Origin: Eremophila alpestris peregrina
Lineage: Eukaryota; Chordata; Aves; Passeriformes; Alaudidae
Direction: 5' to 3'
Length of the DNA stretch: 64,000 bases
Assembly (NCBI GenBank): GCA_009792885.1
Contig: WMCF01000089.1
Location: forward strand, 2,779,496 to 2,843,495
The notes beneath the pieces were generated by a model. That model worked only from the letters and a program-made list of their open reading frames with translations, searched no databases and had not been told where the DNA came from. Position numbers and translations under genes: made by a program. Of the stretch, positions 25,901-39,470 are shown one piece after another. Position 1 is the first letter of the stretch. Every line of letters begins with the position of its first letter.

Positions 25901-28292
25901 TAACTCATAGCCTGTATGTGCAAGCAGTTAAGGAGTAAGGACTGTAAATAAAGAAGCAGTGATTCCACTAGAACTGCTGCTCAGTAGGGATAAAGGAAGC
26001 ACTCTAATGCTGATCACTTATAGACAGAGAGACTGGCTGACTTCGGTGTCTGTAGAGAGAGGTAATCCCCTGGACAGTGACATGCAGCTCTCCAGACAGC
26101 ACCCTCACTCCTCAAAATCCTCTGCTTTCCACATTGGATATTACTGCCTCCTTCATCCTGAAACCTCCAGCTGACTGTACTGTGACAATGTTTCACTAAT
26201 GATGGAGGATATTTTATAGATCAGACAATACAGTGATTTTTTTTTTTATATTAGTGTCTCTGTAGCCTTTTCTTAGAGGGGTGGAATTATCTTTTTTCCC
26301 CCTGAGTAAATTAGGTATCCGTTTGTGACACAAAAACTCAGCTTTTTAAAAGTTATGGCCTAGAATAACTGTTTTATTTTCACCTATTTTTCTCTGCAAA
26401 TACTAGGGTACTTGTCCTAAATACCTTTGTTCCCCTTTGAGTGAGGGGACGAGTTACTGCAACAGCTGCAAAAGCCTCCAAAAGGACAGCATTTTGTGTA
26501 ACTTGGGCTCTGAACTACTGCTGTCTTGGAAAATGTCTCCCTTAATGACATGCTTTGGCATCTGTTTTAATTTTAGTTGTGCTGACATAGCAGAGAGGAT
26601 TTTGTTTCCCTTCAGTTTTGTTTTCTCTAGGGAGTTTCCACAGAATATATATAACACTCATAACCTTCTCTTACAGCACCTGTGAGATGGATAACACTAG
26701 CAGCTCCTGTATTCTTTCTATACCTCTAGTCAGCTCTGTTAAGAAGACCTTTGTTTAGTCTTTGAGAAAACAAAATATTTCTTTTTTTACTGCCATCCTG
26801 AGAAACTGGTTATTTCTCTGCACCATAGTGTGCTACTGCCTTCAGTCACATCACTCTGGAAAGAATCCATGTGTTTTTCCTCTATTATATAACAGTACAA
26901 GAAGATTATGTATTTCATTTATGGTGATGTTTGGTTTCACATGTTGCTCACCCAGAGCATTTATGCCCAATTAGATACTCAGGAGGTCTCATAACTTAAA
27001 GTTCTTTCAACTGGCTTCAGAAGAGTAATGTTTACTCTTTAGAATCAGCTAAAATTAAAACCTAAGTCATTGCAAATCATATTAACTGTGAATCACAATC
27101 TCCATGACTGGAAGTTTCCAGATGTGCCAAGTTCTCCTTCTGAACTGAAAGGATGTGCATTTTCTAGCTATGTAGGGGCCTGTATTAAAAAGAGAGTGCA
27201 GTCTAGGAATGGTACTGAATAGCACGGGTATTCAGCGCCATGCCTCTGGTATAAATACATAGAAATAAATAAGTCAGGAATCCAGATCTTACCTGAATTA
27301 GGCATGCAACTGATGCAATTACAAAACAGCAGTGCCCTCAGATGGCATTTTGTCCACATAAAATAGTATTTCAAAACAATATCTAAGGATGACTGAATTG
27401 CATTAAATCTAATACCTTTTGAAAAATACAAACTTTCATCCACATTTTGGGGTTTTTTTGTCTTTTCATTCTCTTAACTGTTTGGGGAGTTATTGATCTG
27501 ATCTTGGATGAGACATACCTGTTACTAATTTACATGTGTGTGTGGCTTTTGCATCCTCTTTCAGATGTCCATCTTCCTTAGATATTTCAAGGATTTTATA
27601 TATGAGAACTATGCCATATTTTTAGCTGCTCTCCCCACTTTGCTTCAGCAAATCTCAGTACAAACAAAACCAGGATCTAGCCTCAAGGCAGGCAAGGACA
27701 ACCCCTGGATTCCAGAGTATCTTTTCAAGACCATTGCTCTTAAAGCTTCTTTTCTCCTGTAGGGACTGACAAGCATGAAGTCAAAGCAGCTTTTCTTATG
27801 CCAAAATGACTAGCATCTACCCCTGTTGCAGAGGAAGATTAAGCTTGTTGTAGCCAAAGCAGAGGTTTGTGAAACCTAGAAATTAAGCATGCACTATTTA
27901 GGGTACAACTAACACCAAATTGCCTTGAAACCAATATAAATGTAATTAAAAGTGTAACCAATAGAAGCTTATAAGTTTCTGACATACATTTTATGTATGT
28001 ATCTGAGTAATGTGACACCAGCAGGGGAAACAAGTATGCATACAGCAATACACAGGAAGCATCCTTTCAAGAAAAGAATTGATAAATACCAAGACAAATG
28101 CAAAAGAGATATGATAAAAAAAGGATAAAAAAGGTTGCAGGGGCAGGACATCTTGATGCATACAAATGAAGAATGACTGACCAGAACCAAGGTAAGCAGT
28201 AAGAGAAGTAGATGATATCCCTCTTTCAGGAGGCAGGAAAAGAGTATATTAACATCAGGCAGCAAGAGAAAGGACAGCAAAGGGGCACCAAA

Positions 28293-28333
28293 CCCTTGCT
28301 GTGCAAACCTAACACAGGTTTGCACAGCAAGGG
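28293..28333. repeat. Perfect 18-bp inverted repeat
   Basis: cccttgctgtgcaaacct (28293-28310) is an exact reverse complement of 28316-28333, with a five-base loop. Perfect arms of this length next to a short loop are rarely due to chance. It is immediately followed by a 16-base direct duplication. Confidence 0.9.
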
Positions 28334-28334
28334 G

Positions 28335-28369
28335 TCTAAAGAGCTGTGGCTGCTCTAAAGAGCTGTGGC
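28335..28369. repeat. 16-bp direct duplication
   Basis: tctaaagagctgtggc occurs at 28335-28350 and again at 28354-28369, a period of 19 bases. It abuts the perfect inverted repeat, so both may come from one local rearrangement. Confidence 0.9.
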
Positions 28370-31365
28370 TTACCCACCTCCCTTATGCGACCTTAGCAGC
28401 ACCGCTGCTTTGAACTCATTAGTGACAGGCATGTTATATGCAAAGACTGTTAGCTCCTGCTACAGGTTTTGACCTCAAATATTTATTTTAGTAAGAGCTG
28501 AGCTCATTCCTTGCCATTCTTTGCATGCTTCTTTATAGAATATGGTAAAACATATGAAAAGGTGTCTTTCACAAGTATTAGAATAGCATGAGGACTGCAG
28601 ATTCAGTGCTGCAGTGTGTTATTTGTAAAGCGCATTATTATAACAAGAGAACAAATACAGAGCAATTCTCCCATCCTGCTACAGTGGCCATGATGACTGA
28701 TAGTTTCTTTATATTTGTCTGTGAACAAGGAAACAACTTTCAAGATTTCTTAATTATTTTTTGAGCAAAATTTGTAATTTTACATGCCAATTTCCAATTT
28801 AAAAAATGGAAAATGTAACCATTGTTTCTAATATTTGAGTTTACTTCTTCTGCCATTAATAAATGCTGAAAAAAAAGAACCAGTAGTGGGGAAAATGTGT
28901 TGCCTTTTTCCTTCATCAAATTCAATGCTTCTTTCAGTATTTTTAAGTTTCAATATTATGAAAACAAAACTTACTCCATTTTCTCTCATTACTTCTCTGG
29001 AAAGAGCTTATTCTTCAGCACCTGAGCTTCAGTTCTAATATCTTGTATTTCTCTTATGATTTCCACCTTGGAGGCCAGCTACTTTGTCCTGCATTTTGGA
29101 AAGAAAGCAATTATTAACCTCATCAGTGAAGGTGTACAGATCTTACACTTTGCTTGAAGATTTAAGACATGTAGGGGACACATTCCTGTGGAGTTAAGTG
29201 TTATAGAAATGACAAATTCATGTCACTAAGTGCTCTTAGTGCCATGTTTCTAGACCATCAATTTTATTCCTCCCTGGATGCATTACTATTTTTAGCTATT
29301 AATCCAAGCTACTCTCTCAGGCAAAACTCCCTCTGGAAGTTTTATAATTCTGCCAAACAGAGAGAACAGAGACTCAAGTTTTCGGATATGTCCCTCTGTT
29401 TTTGAAGAGGAAGCAATACTACATGTTCTTTGGTGTTTCTATCCATTTCCTTTTATTTCTTAAATATAAACATTTGTTGTACTTGATGTGGTACCTCACT
29501 GCTGTAGCCAGCATTTAAAAAAATCCAAGCTTAGTCTGAAACTGTTGATTGTTTTCAGCATCATCTAAAAGTACAATTGCTTTTTGCAACAAGGCAATGA
29601 CACAAGGTCACATCAGTCCCCTTTCAACAGGGTACATAGCAGAGTAGCTTTAAAATAAATTATAAGAATTTAATAATTCAAGCAGAATATTAATGGCATG
29701 TTACCAGAAAAATGGACAAGAAAGTAAGCATAAGATTCTTCAGTTCAAGACAAGAAAAACTGAAAGCAGATCATAAAATTATTTGTGTTCTTTACATCTT
29801 TTAAATGTTGGTATTTTTAACTGTCATGGACAATACCTTAGATTGTTAATATCAACAGGCAGGAAATAACCAGAGACACAAGGGGTGAATGTCCAAAAGT
29901 GAGCTTCTGAATTCTCAAGCATAGGCCTGCTATTGCTAGCTACAATTGCATAGGCTTGCTGTAAAACACGGAAACGCTCTGGACTAAATGGAAGTGACAT
30001 GACTAAATCTTGCAATAAAGGCATGTTCCATACCATAGGGCAAACCTTTCAATTTAGAGGCAGATCACATGTATTTCTACATATATTTAGATGAAGAAAA
30101 GAAGGTTTATAAAACAGGAAAAAGGGAAAATTCCTTGAAAATTCACCCAAAAAAGCACCAAGAGATGTTTAGGGATTTGGCCACTGACACTCAGGATCAG
30201 TGACTGCAAGCACCAGAACAGCCCAAAATCAAATCCCAGCTCTCCAGGATCAACAGCAATCTTCCCAAAAGAAAAAAGAGAGAAGAAAGTTAAGAATGGT
30301 GAATGTTACATGTGAAGTTAAGGACAATAATGGTGCCACCACAACCAGTTTTTAAAACCTCAGTATCCCAACACACAGTTTTTTTCATCATGCTCATGAC
30401 AGTAATACATGAAAGTAAAGCAGAAATAAAACATCTAATAAATATGCCTTACAATGTTATGTAGACAGAAGCTTCTGTAAGACACAAACCTACTATAATC
30501 CACTCAAAGTTTAACAGTTAATCAACGACTAAAACAAATATCTGAAAAACCACATTTTTTCATAATCACTTAGAAACACTCTCTAATATTTGAACATACC
30601 AAACAAGATAATCAAGCCTGAAATGTAAGGACGGAGAAAATAAATATTGAAGTCAAGATGGAATGCCACAGAAATGTCTGTTCCCAAGCTTTGCTGTCAA
30701 CACTTCAGTGCAGGATCAATTAAACGAGGTGCAGAAAGATTCAAAATCTTTCCTCCAGTGAAAATAATTGTACAAATTATGAGGCAGTGTTGAGTTGTAC
30801 CCACATTGTTGTACTAAGATAAAGTTGTCATTGACAGCTGCAGTCAACATCCTGCACTGCCTCAAGGCAAGGTTGTCCTCTCCTGTTAATCTAAAGGAAA
30901 TTTCACCACTGAGCCCAGTGGAAGAAAAAGCAAATGCAGAGAATGAAAAAGGATACAGCAAAATAAAAACATCTCCAATGACAACTTATTTCTGCAGCTC
31001 TTATTGATACTCAAGGTTTGCCTGCATATTTTGTTACTGTTTGGTTTAACTGTACAAGAATGAACATCTGGAATCATTTAAGTATCATGAAATCCTATTT
31101 GTATTTCTAAAATGACACCACACACTGCTCAGAAGTCTTTACATGTAGCTCAGAAGGCTTGCTAAATGGATTTGATATGATTGTTAGCCACTTCTGTGGG
31201 TGCTTGAAGAAACTTAGTCACTTTCAACTGTCTTAGAATCTATATAGCCCGCAGACACTTCATCATGTGTGGTTACAAACTTGGCTTGCACTTACCATCC
31301 AGAGAGACTATCCTTCCAGCTGACCATAATAAAGTGCTGAGCTGTATTTGGATTTTAACTACTTT

Positions 31366-31405
31366 CCCCTTTGGCAACTTTTGGCAACTTTCCCTTTTGG
31401 CAACT
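31366..31405. repeat. Short 'ttggcaact' tandem repeat
   Basis: Three close copies of a ttggcaact core separated by C/T-rich spacers. It looks like a local duplication of about 10-18 bases and lies in non-coding sequence. Confidence 0.75.
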
Positions 31406-34400
31406 ACCATGATCTTAAGAAACCACTGTGTCTCTTCACTGCTCAGTTCAAGTGTGTGTAGGACGGGCTCCTTGGTCACATGCAGCTCTAGGATATTCAA
31501 ATGTAGTATTTGTGCTGGAGTTGCACACAGTGATGGCAGCAACGTGGTAGGACAGGGTTGCTGGATGATCAAGTATGTAAGCAAGTGAGCTACCAGGAGA
31601 TGCCAAAGGTGGCTGTTCTTCACTGCCTTGCTGTCTAGCTGAATATACAATTATCCCTCAGGGAAGAACTGCTGCCATTTTCTGCTTCCAAATAGCTGCT
31701 GGGCCTCTGCTTAAGGGGTAGATGCTACCTGTCTTGTGGATCTAGGAAGATTTGGATACATACTTTGGGTCTGGCTAAGTGTACTGGAATATATTTCCTT
31801 GGCCTTGGAGCTGTAGGAAAACAGCTGTAGTAATTTTGTTTTGCTCAAGAGGAGGAACAAAGAGTTTTACATATCTAAGAGTCCATATAAATGCTCTGCA
31901 TGAAATGCAGCTGAAGACTCTTCTGACATACAGACAGAAAAACAGCAGAGAGATAAGCATGCTGCTCTAACAACACATGAATTTTGGGTACCATATATTT
32001 GTGAGAATTAAAATTCAGATTCTTTGACATCTGTAAAGGTCTCAATAATGACAAAAGAATTGTGCAGATTCAAATGAGCTAGCAGTAAGACAATAAAGCC
32101 AAATAAAGAGCCTGATAGACTAGCTCAATACTTACAGCTTCATTAACTTCTGATCACCCTTCAGCTGCTGCCATTTCAGGTGCAGAACACACCAGTATCA
32201 ATGAGACTCTTTTAAAATATTTCAACCAAAGAATTACATGTTCAAAACACTATGCAACAAAAAGACGTTATCTAACTTATGGAATATTCTGATCAGGAAG
32301 TCCAGGTTACAAATTGTTCTGGAAGTAGGAGCACTGAAATCAGTAGCAGAGACAGAAAAACTGACAGCCATACAGCATGGGTAGCAGTAAGGCCATCTTC
32401 AACCAGTTTTGGGGAGTTGAATACAGAATTTTCTGTCACACATCTGAAAAGGAGGAATGAATAGAACTCTAAATATGTTGGAAGTGTTTTCCATCTGGAA
32501 ATCAAAGCAAAAGTGTATTTCATCTGAAGTATAAGACTGTCCTGGTTCTAAGGATACATGCTGTGTTTTTACTCTTATAACATCTTCTGCATTATAAATT
32601 GAAATACATTTAAATGTATGGCAAGTTATAACTATGCAATAAGACAGGACAGAATTTGGCTCTTCCAGATCCTCATGCTTTCAGCTACAAACCCATCCTT
32701 CTAAGGTTAATGCTGTTCTCAGATATCAAAAAGCTAGAGTGTGAGAATAAGTCTTGGGATGGCTGTGAGGGCCTTCTTGTTCCAACAGCCATATAACCAG
32801 AAAAGATTGGATAGTAATGGTGAATGTGAATGGAACAACCAAAACTCTCTCAGGGGGTGTTTGTCCAAGACTGATAATGCTAAAGATTAAGATAACAATC
32901 AGATGGATTAAACGGTAATCAGGCAATAATCAGAGACTTTGGTGGAAAAAAATCCCCATAAAAAAGCAATATAAAACCTGCAAAAACATTTGCAGCAGTG
33001 GGGACAGCAGCTGCTGATGCTGGGCAGACAGAGCAGCCTCACTGCAGGGCACTGCTGGGCACTTGCACCTGTTTTCTGTGAAGGACATAGGGGAGTTAAC
33101 CCCCCTTGGCATGTGCCCTTGGGACCCTAAAGGGGCTTCCTCAGTAGCTTGGCAGTCTGGGCTGCAGGGGTGAAACAGGTGAAACAAGCTGCACCGTGGG
33201 GTTCATTATTCCATGAGTGTGGTCATTCTGTATGAAGCACGTATATGCCATCAAAAGATTGTTATGCCAGCTCTGTACATTGCTTTGATTTGTGATACTA
33301 AGAATATGTAGGTATAGCCAAGGAAATAACTGAAAAGCAAATGGCTTCTTATTGTAAAAACACTGAAAAGGGGATATGTAACAGTTGGCAATTTAATCTA
33401 GTTGACTGACTAGAGAAAATTGCAATCATGGAGAATTCAGAAGAATTGTCTGCTTTTGGTGACAGTTGCAACCTTGCCTGACATCAAAGCAAATTTTAGC
33501 ACTGGGTCTCACACTGGACTACACTAGGAGAAAGAAACTTACTGGCTGCTTCCAAATTTGGTACTGATCTTCAGTGACCCCTGAGGAAACTTGTCTGCCC
33601 TTCCTTGACCTCTAACTTACATGAGGTCTTACTAAATTCAGATTTGCAGCAATGTCCTTTGGCGACACCAAGACCTGGTAAAACTGAACCAAAATAGCAG
33701 TGACATCAGAACCCTGCTGCTTTCTCTCAGCACAGATATTGACTTCAGAAACTTCCTACCATTTTACCTGGAAAAAATCTCTAAATACTAATCAAAGGTA
33801 CAACATTAGAAGACCCTTTTATGTATGTTGGACTCATTACTCAGCTACCAACCAGCTTCTGCTGACTATCCAGCAAGTGTCTGACCCATTCCAAAGACAA
33901 AATAGAACCAGGATCTTGCCATGCTGTTCAAGAGGGTACAGCCATATATTTTGAAAGAACATAACAGTAATTTTGTAATATATTACATACGTCTTTCAGA
34001 AACAAGTATTCCTTGCATGTAGCATGTAAGGGCCTGCAGTAAGGGCCTTTGAAAACAATGACCTCCTTTCAAGGGGAAATGACATTGGAAATAATGAAGT
34101 ATAAAGTCAGTGTTTTCAACAAGTGTGTACTTCAATATATTGCTGAAAGCAGAAAAAGACCTTCAAGTACAGAAATGCTGTGTCTCAAAAGCTTTTATGT
34201 TGGAGATTACCAAAATGCTATGCAGCTATGAAAATAGTTGTGCAAGTATTGCAAAAGATGTGATTTTTGATTCAAAACTTGAATGAACTAAACTCTCTAT
34301 TTTCATTTTTAGTATGAAAATCTTTGGGCTTCAAAAAAAAAAAAAAGTCTTACTGACTTTCCTCACTTCCCTTCTTCATCAAATAATAGCACAAGTACAT

Positions 34401-36207
34401 TCACAAACAGTAAAATAGAAAAGTGTCCATCAAACATCACACTTCCTGATGAATCCTCTGCAGCCACACTTGATTATGAACAATATGAATTTTTTTAGCA
34501 CAGTCTGCTCAATAATGGCAAGTATTTGGTCTTTTTTGCTACCCAAAATTCAAGAGGGCCATTTATGGCAGCTGGAAGGTCCATGAAAGTACTTTACGCT
34601 CCCCTACTCAATGGCACATAAAGGCTAATGGACTCATGTAGAAGATTTTAAGACACCTCCTAAATATAACTGTCCTAACAGAGTAGTACTGGGACATTTT
34701 CATAACTTTGGAGAAAAGGACAAGATTTCTCTCTTAAAACCCCTTGCTGCTGGCAATGAGCATATCCATGGCAAACAGCAGGGGCTATCTACCACCTTTA
34801 AAAACAGTGTGCTCCCACAGATTTTCATCAATACATATCAGAGTCTTCCCCACTAAGAGAAGTAAACCTCTACAGAAGAAGTGAAAATGAGGAGGAAGTG
34901 GTTTATGTTGTGGTCCTAATAAACAGTGCTGCTATATTTTCTCTGGCCTTCATTTGTAACATGTATTGAAGAAGCTTTCTGTTGAAGCTGTTTTCCCAGC
35001 ATCTTTCAGACTTGAAAATTTCCCAAAATACACATCTCCAAGTTTAAAATATGGTCTTGGGTTACAACCAATTTTGTTTCATTGTTAGAAAATCAATAGC
35101 ATATAATGACATATGCGTGCTTCTGTGCAACGTTATTCCCAAGGTTAGGTTTGCGACAGAACTAAGTTGTATCATCACACAAACATTAATACAGCAGAAA
35201 AAGGAGAGAGGGAATACACACTTGGAGTTGGGAAGAAGTCAGACCAGATGAGACCAGCTGTTTTCATTAGGTTTGTGAACTTAGAATTTATAGAAGTCCG
35301 CTGTGTAACTGCATCTGAACAATGCCTTTATTTGAAAAATATACCCAGCACAGGAGCTTGGTTAATGACAACTACCTTTAGCTAAGATCTTACTGCTACA
35401 AGAAACTTGGTTTTATAAACTGTATCTAAAACATACACATACTACATGACCTCATCTCTTATTTATCAAAAATATAAAGTCTATTTCCACTTTCCAGCTA
35501 AACTCTTCATGTATAATTGCATGTTTTCTTTGATATAATTTATTATCTTACTGAGACAGCACTCTCCATCAGTAGTGTAGGATAAAACAACACAGCTGGT
35601 TATATCCCGGGGTGAATTCTCCTTTTCTTCAGTTTTGCAATTTATTTATTTATTTCTAACTGACAACACAGCAATATAGCGAGGGCTCCACATTCCTGTT
35701 ATTTTTGCCAAGTCAAAATTACACTAGCAGATCCTGTCTTGTCATGATTTAAAAACAACTCTGGAATCAAGAAAACACTTGGAACTCACATGACCACTGA
35801 TCTAACACAAATAAAACAGCATCACCTCTTAATTTTCCATTGTTTCTAATAGATGGTAGGCATCTTTTAAGACACTGATTTTGGTTTACATTTTTTTTAA
35901 ATTTCTGGTAGCTGAAGAGGAAGTGTCAGTGTGATTTCAGCAGTCAAGAGTTAACTATCTTTGCTAACTAGCCATGGTCTGTCTCTCCAGCCTCTACAAA
36001 CTGAACTGCTGTTGTGTAAAAGTTAGTGACATCTGTTCAGAGGAAGATCAGTGTTCCCTGAGCTCCAACACAGCTATTTGCTAAAAGCTCTTTTGTTACG
36101 ATCTTCTGTAGCAATTTTTCCAGTCATGAGGGCTTAAAAATATAACACTTTCCCTCAGGGGATCAAATAATTCTTTCCATGGATGTAAGAATCAGGGCAT
36201 TGGGGCA

Positions 36208-36245
36208 AAGCCGGGGGGGGGGAAGGAGGAGGAGGAAAGAGGGAG
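36208..36245. repeat. Polypurine, G-rich low-complexity tract
   Basis: A run of ten or eleven G followed by GGAAGGAGGAGGAGG-type purine sequence. G-runs like this can form non-B structures and are prone to sequencing error. Confidence 0.85.
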
Positions 36246-36409
36246 TCCCCTTAAAATGAAATACCTCAGCACTTAAAAATTCTGTATCCCTAAATTCTAT
36301 CTGAAAACTGTTAACTGAGTGGCTCTAGAATTTCAAGCTGCTTTCTGTAACTAATGGTCCTCAGACTGTCATGCCTGTGCATTTAGTGATCACACTGGAA
36401 CAGCTAGCT

Positions 36410-36560
36410 CAGAGGTTGTGGATTCTCTCTCACTGGAGATATTCAGGAACCATCTGGACACAGTCCTGTGCCATGTGCTTTGGGGGGACCCTGCTTGAGC
36501 AAGGAGGTTGAATCAGATGACCCACTGTGGTCCCTTCCAATCTGACCCAATCTTGGGTGA
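36410..36560 (+). mobile_element. CR1 3' end fragment
   Basis: Matches the CR1 3' portion: 'agaggttgtggattctctctc', 'ctggagatattcaggaacc', 'atctggacacagtcctgtg', 'ctgcttgagcaaggaggttgaa', then 'gtggtcccttccaatctga'. The terminal tail has decayed. Confidence 0.9.
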
Positions 36561-38344
36561 TTGGCAAAGTACAAACATAGGGAAAGCAGTCTGGGATAGC
36601 ACCACTCAGATACAAACAGCTGGTGAGGGACAGCTAGAATCAATACCAGAAGTTCTGTGTAACCAATTTATATTCCCAGGTCAAGCTCAAATTTGCATGG
36701 GCCCTAGTACTTACCAAAGCCAGAGTTTCTAAGAACAAGTTGAAACTAGTAACAAGAGACTCAATGAACATGCAGTGACAGTGTAAGCACACGTCACTGC
36801 TTCTAACATGGATGTGAAACAGCCTTAAACCATCACCAGAAGTACTGAGGAAAGGCCCATCATTCGCCTCTTATAAGAATGAATAGCTGGTGATAGGGGA
36901 GTGCAAGTTTTGTTTTCTCAAAATCTGCCTTCATGTTGCATATGTGTACATAAAGCGTAATCTCAGCACTGATACCTGTACCACCACTGAGTGCTCCTGC
37001 TTCTTAAAACCTTGGACATTAATTTTGTGGCAATCTGCTCTGGCTGAAAAAGAGCTTCATTACAGTGAAATTAGCTTTCTTCAACATCGGTTTGATGAAG
37101 TGATGCAAGCCTGCACCGCCTGAGTGCCTGCATGGTTTCACTGAAGCAGGGCAGCTAGGTAATACCATGTTTCCCTGGCCTTACTCCACCAGGCTGAGCA
37201 ACTGAATTCCACTGTATTTTATTTATTTCCCTTTTTGCCTATGTACTCCCTTATTCTAAAGCATGAAGTCATGATGATCCAGGTTGCCATACTAAAAACA
37301 CAGATAAAATTGTGATGTGTTTTTTCACTTTTTTTTTCACTTGAGCTTGTTTTTATCTTCTCTGTGTTGCATACTCTCTAATTTCTGTGCAGATGTGCAG
37401 CATCAGGTTTCATAAACAGATGTATTCTCTGTCAGGGGAAAAATAACTGCTTGCACTGCAGCTCATCACCGATCTGATGTGTCCACAAAAGGCACCTGCA
37501 GAAATATTTGTAAGTCTCTTCAGATTATAAGCAATGAGACTTACTCTCTTCTCTGTGAGAAGAAAGCATTCAACAGTGAAGGAAAAGAAAAAGACAACCA
37601 TATTGCTATGACAGACAGAAATTTCACACTGCCAACACTATCACCATAGCACTTACAGAGACTCATCTATAACTTTGAGAAAAAATTAAGGACTTGTAAT
37701 TTATCATTTATGTTTCTTTGAGTAGTACATGATGATTTGACTTTCAATGTAGAGTTCTCAAGGCAGTTTATACAGGGAAACCAGCAATATTAAGTGTCTT
37801 ATGCAAGGCTACATGACAATCTAGTTACAAAACTATGACAAACCTTATATCTTCATTTCTGAAGTCCATTTACTCAATATCATTACTGAGTTAATACCAA
37901 CTGTATTTTTTCTTCTGTACAGCTTGGTGTCTACAACTGCATGATAATCAATTTATACTAAAGACACAAACCCTTTTTTAATGAACTGCATAGATTACCA
38001 TTTAGACAAGAGGTGAGTAATGAAATGCCACAGTTTGATGCCCAATCTTTGTATTAAACAAATTAAACAGCAGTAACTTTTCAAACTAGTTTAGTTCCAT
38101 AATCCCGCCAAGATTTTCTGTAATGGTGACACAAATTTTGTCCTTTTTTCTTACTTTTATTGGAGCTTTGCTTCTCAGAAATTAAAATTACAATCCAACA
38201 CATATACATAAGTAAGCTAATGTTCAGCATTTGTTTTTAAAATCATTAATTAAAATAATCTAAAGGCAAATTTTAACTGGCTGAAGACTACATTTTTCAA
38301 TGTGATGCTATTCAATTGTCTATAATTAAAGGGATTTTTACAGG
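36561..38344. other. Intergenic, no gene recognised
   Basis: AT-rich sequence between CR1 fragments. A T-rich stretch lies near 37319-37338. No gene or RNA was recognised. Confidence 0.55.
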
Positions 38345-38490
38345 CTTCACAGGGAAGTCATGGAGAGTCTCTGGTGACCCACCAGGACACGTTCCTGTGT
38401 AACCTGCTCCAGATGACTCTGCCTAGGTAGGGAGGTTGGATAGGATCATCTCTAGAGGTCTCTTCCAAGCCTAATGACTCTGTGAATTTT
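38345..38490 (+). mobile_element. CR1 3' end fragment
   Basis: Recognisable CR1 3' text: 'gggaagtcatggagagtct', 'acctgctccagatgactctgc', 'gggaggttggataggatcat', 'agaggtctcttccaagccta'. Short and truncated. Confidence 0.85.
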
Positions 38491-38690
38491 GAGGCAAGTA
38501 ATTTTTTTGATTGAATTTGGAAGGTATGAATAAAAAAAAAAAGTCACACTTCAGGTCTCTTGTGTCCTATTAAGACTTCCTGAATGGGCCTATTCAAGCT
38601 GCCAAAGACAGAAGTCCTCAGGGTCCTTCAGGATACTCCGATTTTCTAGGCTGTAAATAAATAAATGGCTCTAATACATGGCGATTTCAA

Positions 38691-38985
38691 TCACAGAATC
38701 ACAGAATGTTAAGGGTTCGGAAGGGACCTTAGACACCGTCCAGTTCCAACCCTCCCACCATGGGGCAGGGACACCTCCCACCACACCAGCTGCTTATCCA
38801 GCCTGGCTTTAAACACTGACAGGGATGGGGCATCCACAGTTTCTCTGGGCAACTTGTTCCTCTGTCTCACCACCCTCATAGTAAAGCATTTCTTCTCAGT
38901 ATCTGATCTAAATTTCCCCTCTTTCACTTTGTATCCATTCCTCCTTGTCTTACCACTACAGTTCCTAAGGAGGAGTTTCTCTCTG
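38691..38985 (-). mobile_element. CR1 retrotransposon fragment, minus strand
   Basis: Begins with 'aatcacagaatcacagaatg' and 'ggaagggaccttagac', the reverse complement of a CR1 3' tail. On the minus strand an open frame carries the CR1 RT C-terminal style 'VVRQRNKLPRETVDAP' and 'SVFKARLDKQ'. It lies about 250 bases upstream of the C9orf72 CpG island, so it could influence promoter-side chromatin, though that is inference. Confidence 0.95.
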
Positions 38986-39284
38986 GCTTCCCGGCCGGTC
39001 CCCGGACAGGACTGCTGGTTAAGTAAGAGGCCCACGGGTACCCACCACGTACCTGCACCACTAAACCAACCTCGCTCACCTTCACCATTTGGCATGCGCC
39101 ACGTTTGGATACCACCCCAATTCCATCATTACCAACTTCCTCTTTTAGGCCTAAAACCCCCTCCATAAATTGTGCCGGATGCTCCCGACACAGTACAGTT
39201 TCAGCTTTTGGCTTCCTCCACAAACCACACTGTTGGGCCTGTTTCCTTCCACTGTGACCCGCCAGACGCGACCCACCCCCCCCG

Positions 39285-39407
39285 CCAGGGATAAACCGGC
39301 ACGGCTGCCCCCTCCCAGGGAGGTCACACCGGCACGGCTCGGCCCAAGGAGGTCACACCGACACTGCCAACCCCGCCCAGGAATGTCACAGCGACACGGC
39401 TCCTCCC
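39285..39407. repeat. Promoter-side minisatellite, ~30-bp unit x4
   Basis: Four imperfect units start at about 39285, 39314, 39343 and 39376 (spacing 29, 29 and 33). Each has a form of CCCAGGGAGGTCACACCGGC followed by ACGGCT and a C-rich end. Units two and three keep AGGTCA, a nuclear-receptor half-site sequence; unit four has ATGTCA instead. Copy number may vary. Confidence 0.75.
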
Positions 39408-39422
39408 GCCCGGGGCGGTGCC

Positions 39423-39432
39423 GCGCCTGCGG
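39423..39432 (-). promoter_or_regulatory. Probable NRF1 site
   Basis: gcgcctgcgg matches most of the NRF1 palindrome GCGCMTGCGC, with one mismatch in the last position. It forms an inverted pair with the site at 39461. Confidence 0.55.
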
Positions 39433-39460
39433 ACCGGCCGTGCGCGGCAGGGGCGGTGCA

Positions 39461-39470
39461 GCGCAGGCGC
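39461..39470 (+). promoter_or_regulatory. Probable NRF1 site
   Basis: gcgcaggcgc matches the NRF1 consensus (reverse complement gcgcctgcgc). It lies 21 bases upstream of the first candidate exon 1 donor, so transcription may start very close to it. Confidence 0.6.

Larger units (their letters stand above)
16800..36409. other. Long intergenic stretch, no gene recognised
   Basis: Nearly 20 kb without a supportable gene. Open frames are short and mutually overlapping; the largest (minus, 22441-22830, 129 codons) has no motif I know. Listed separately inside it are a CpG-rich patch near 17.4 kb, foldbacks near 19.87 and 28.3 kb and a short tandem repeat near 31.37 kb. I see no clear CR1 copy in this interval, in contrast with both sides. 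No tRNA-like cloverleaf was noticed. Confidence 0.5.

Noticed and set aside
38709..39095. 128-codon minus-strand frame
   Set aside because: The C-terminal half is the CR1 RT end; the rest is read into flanking GC-rich sequence.
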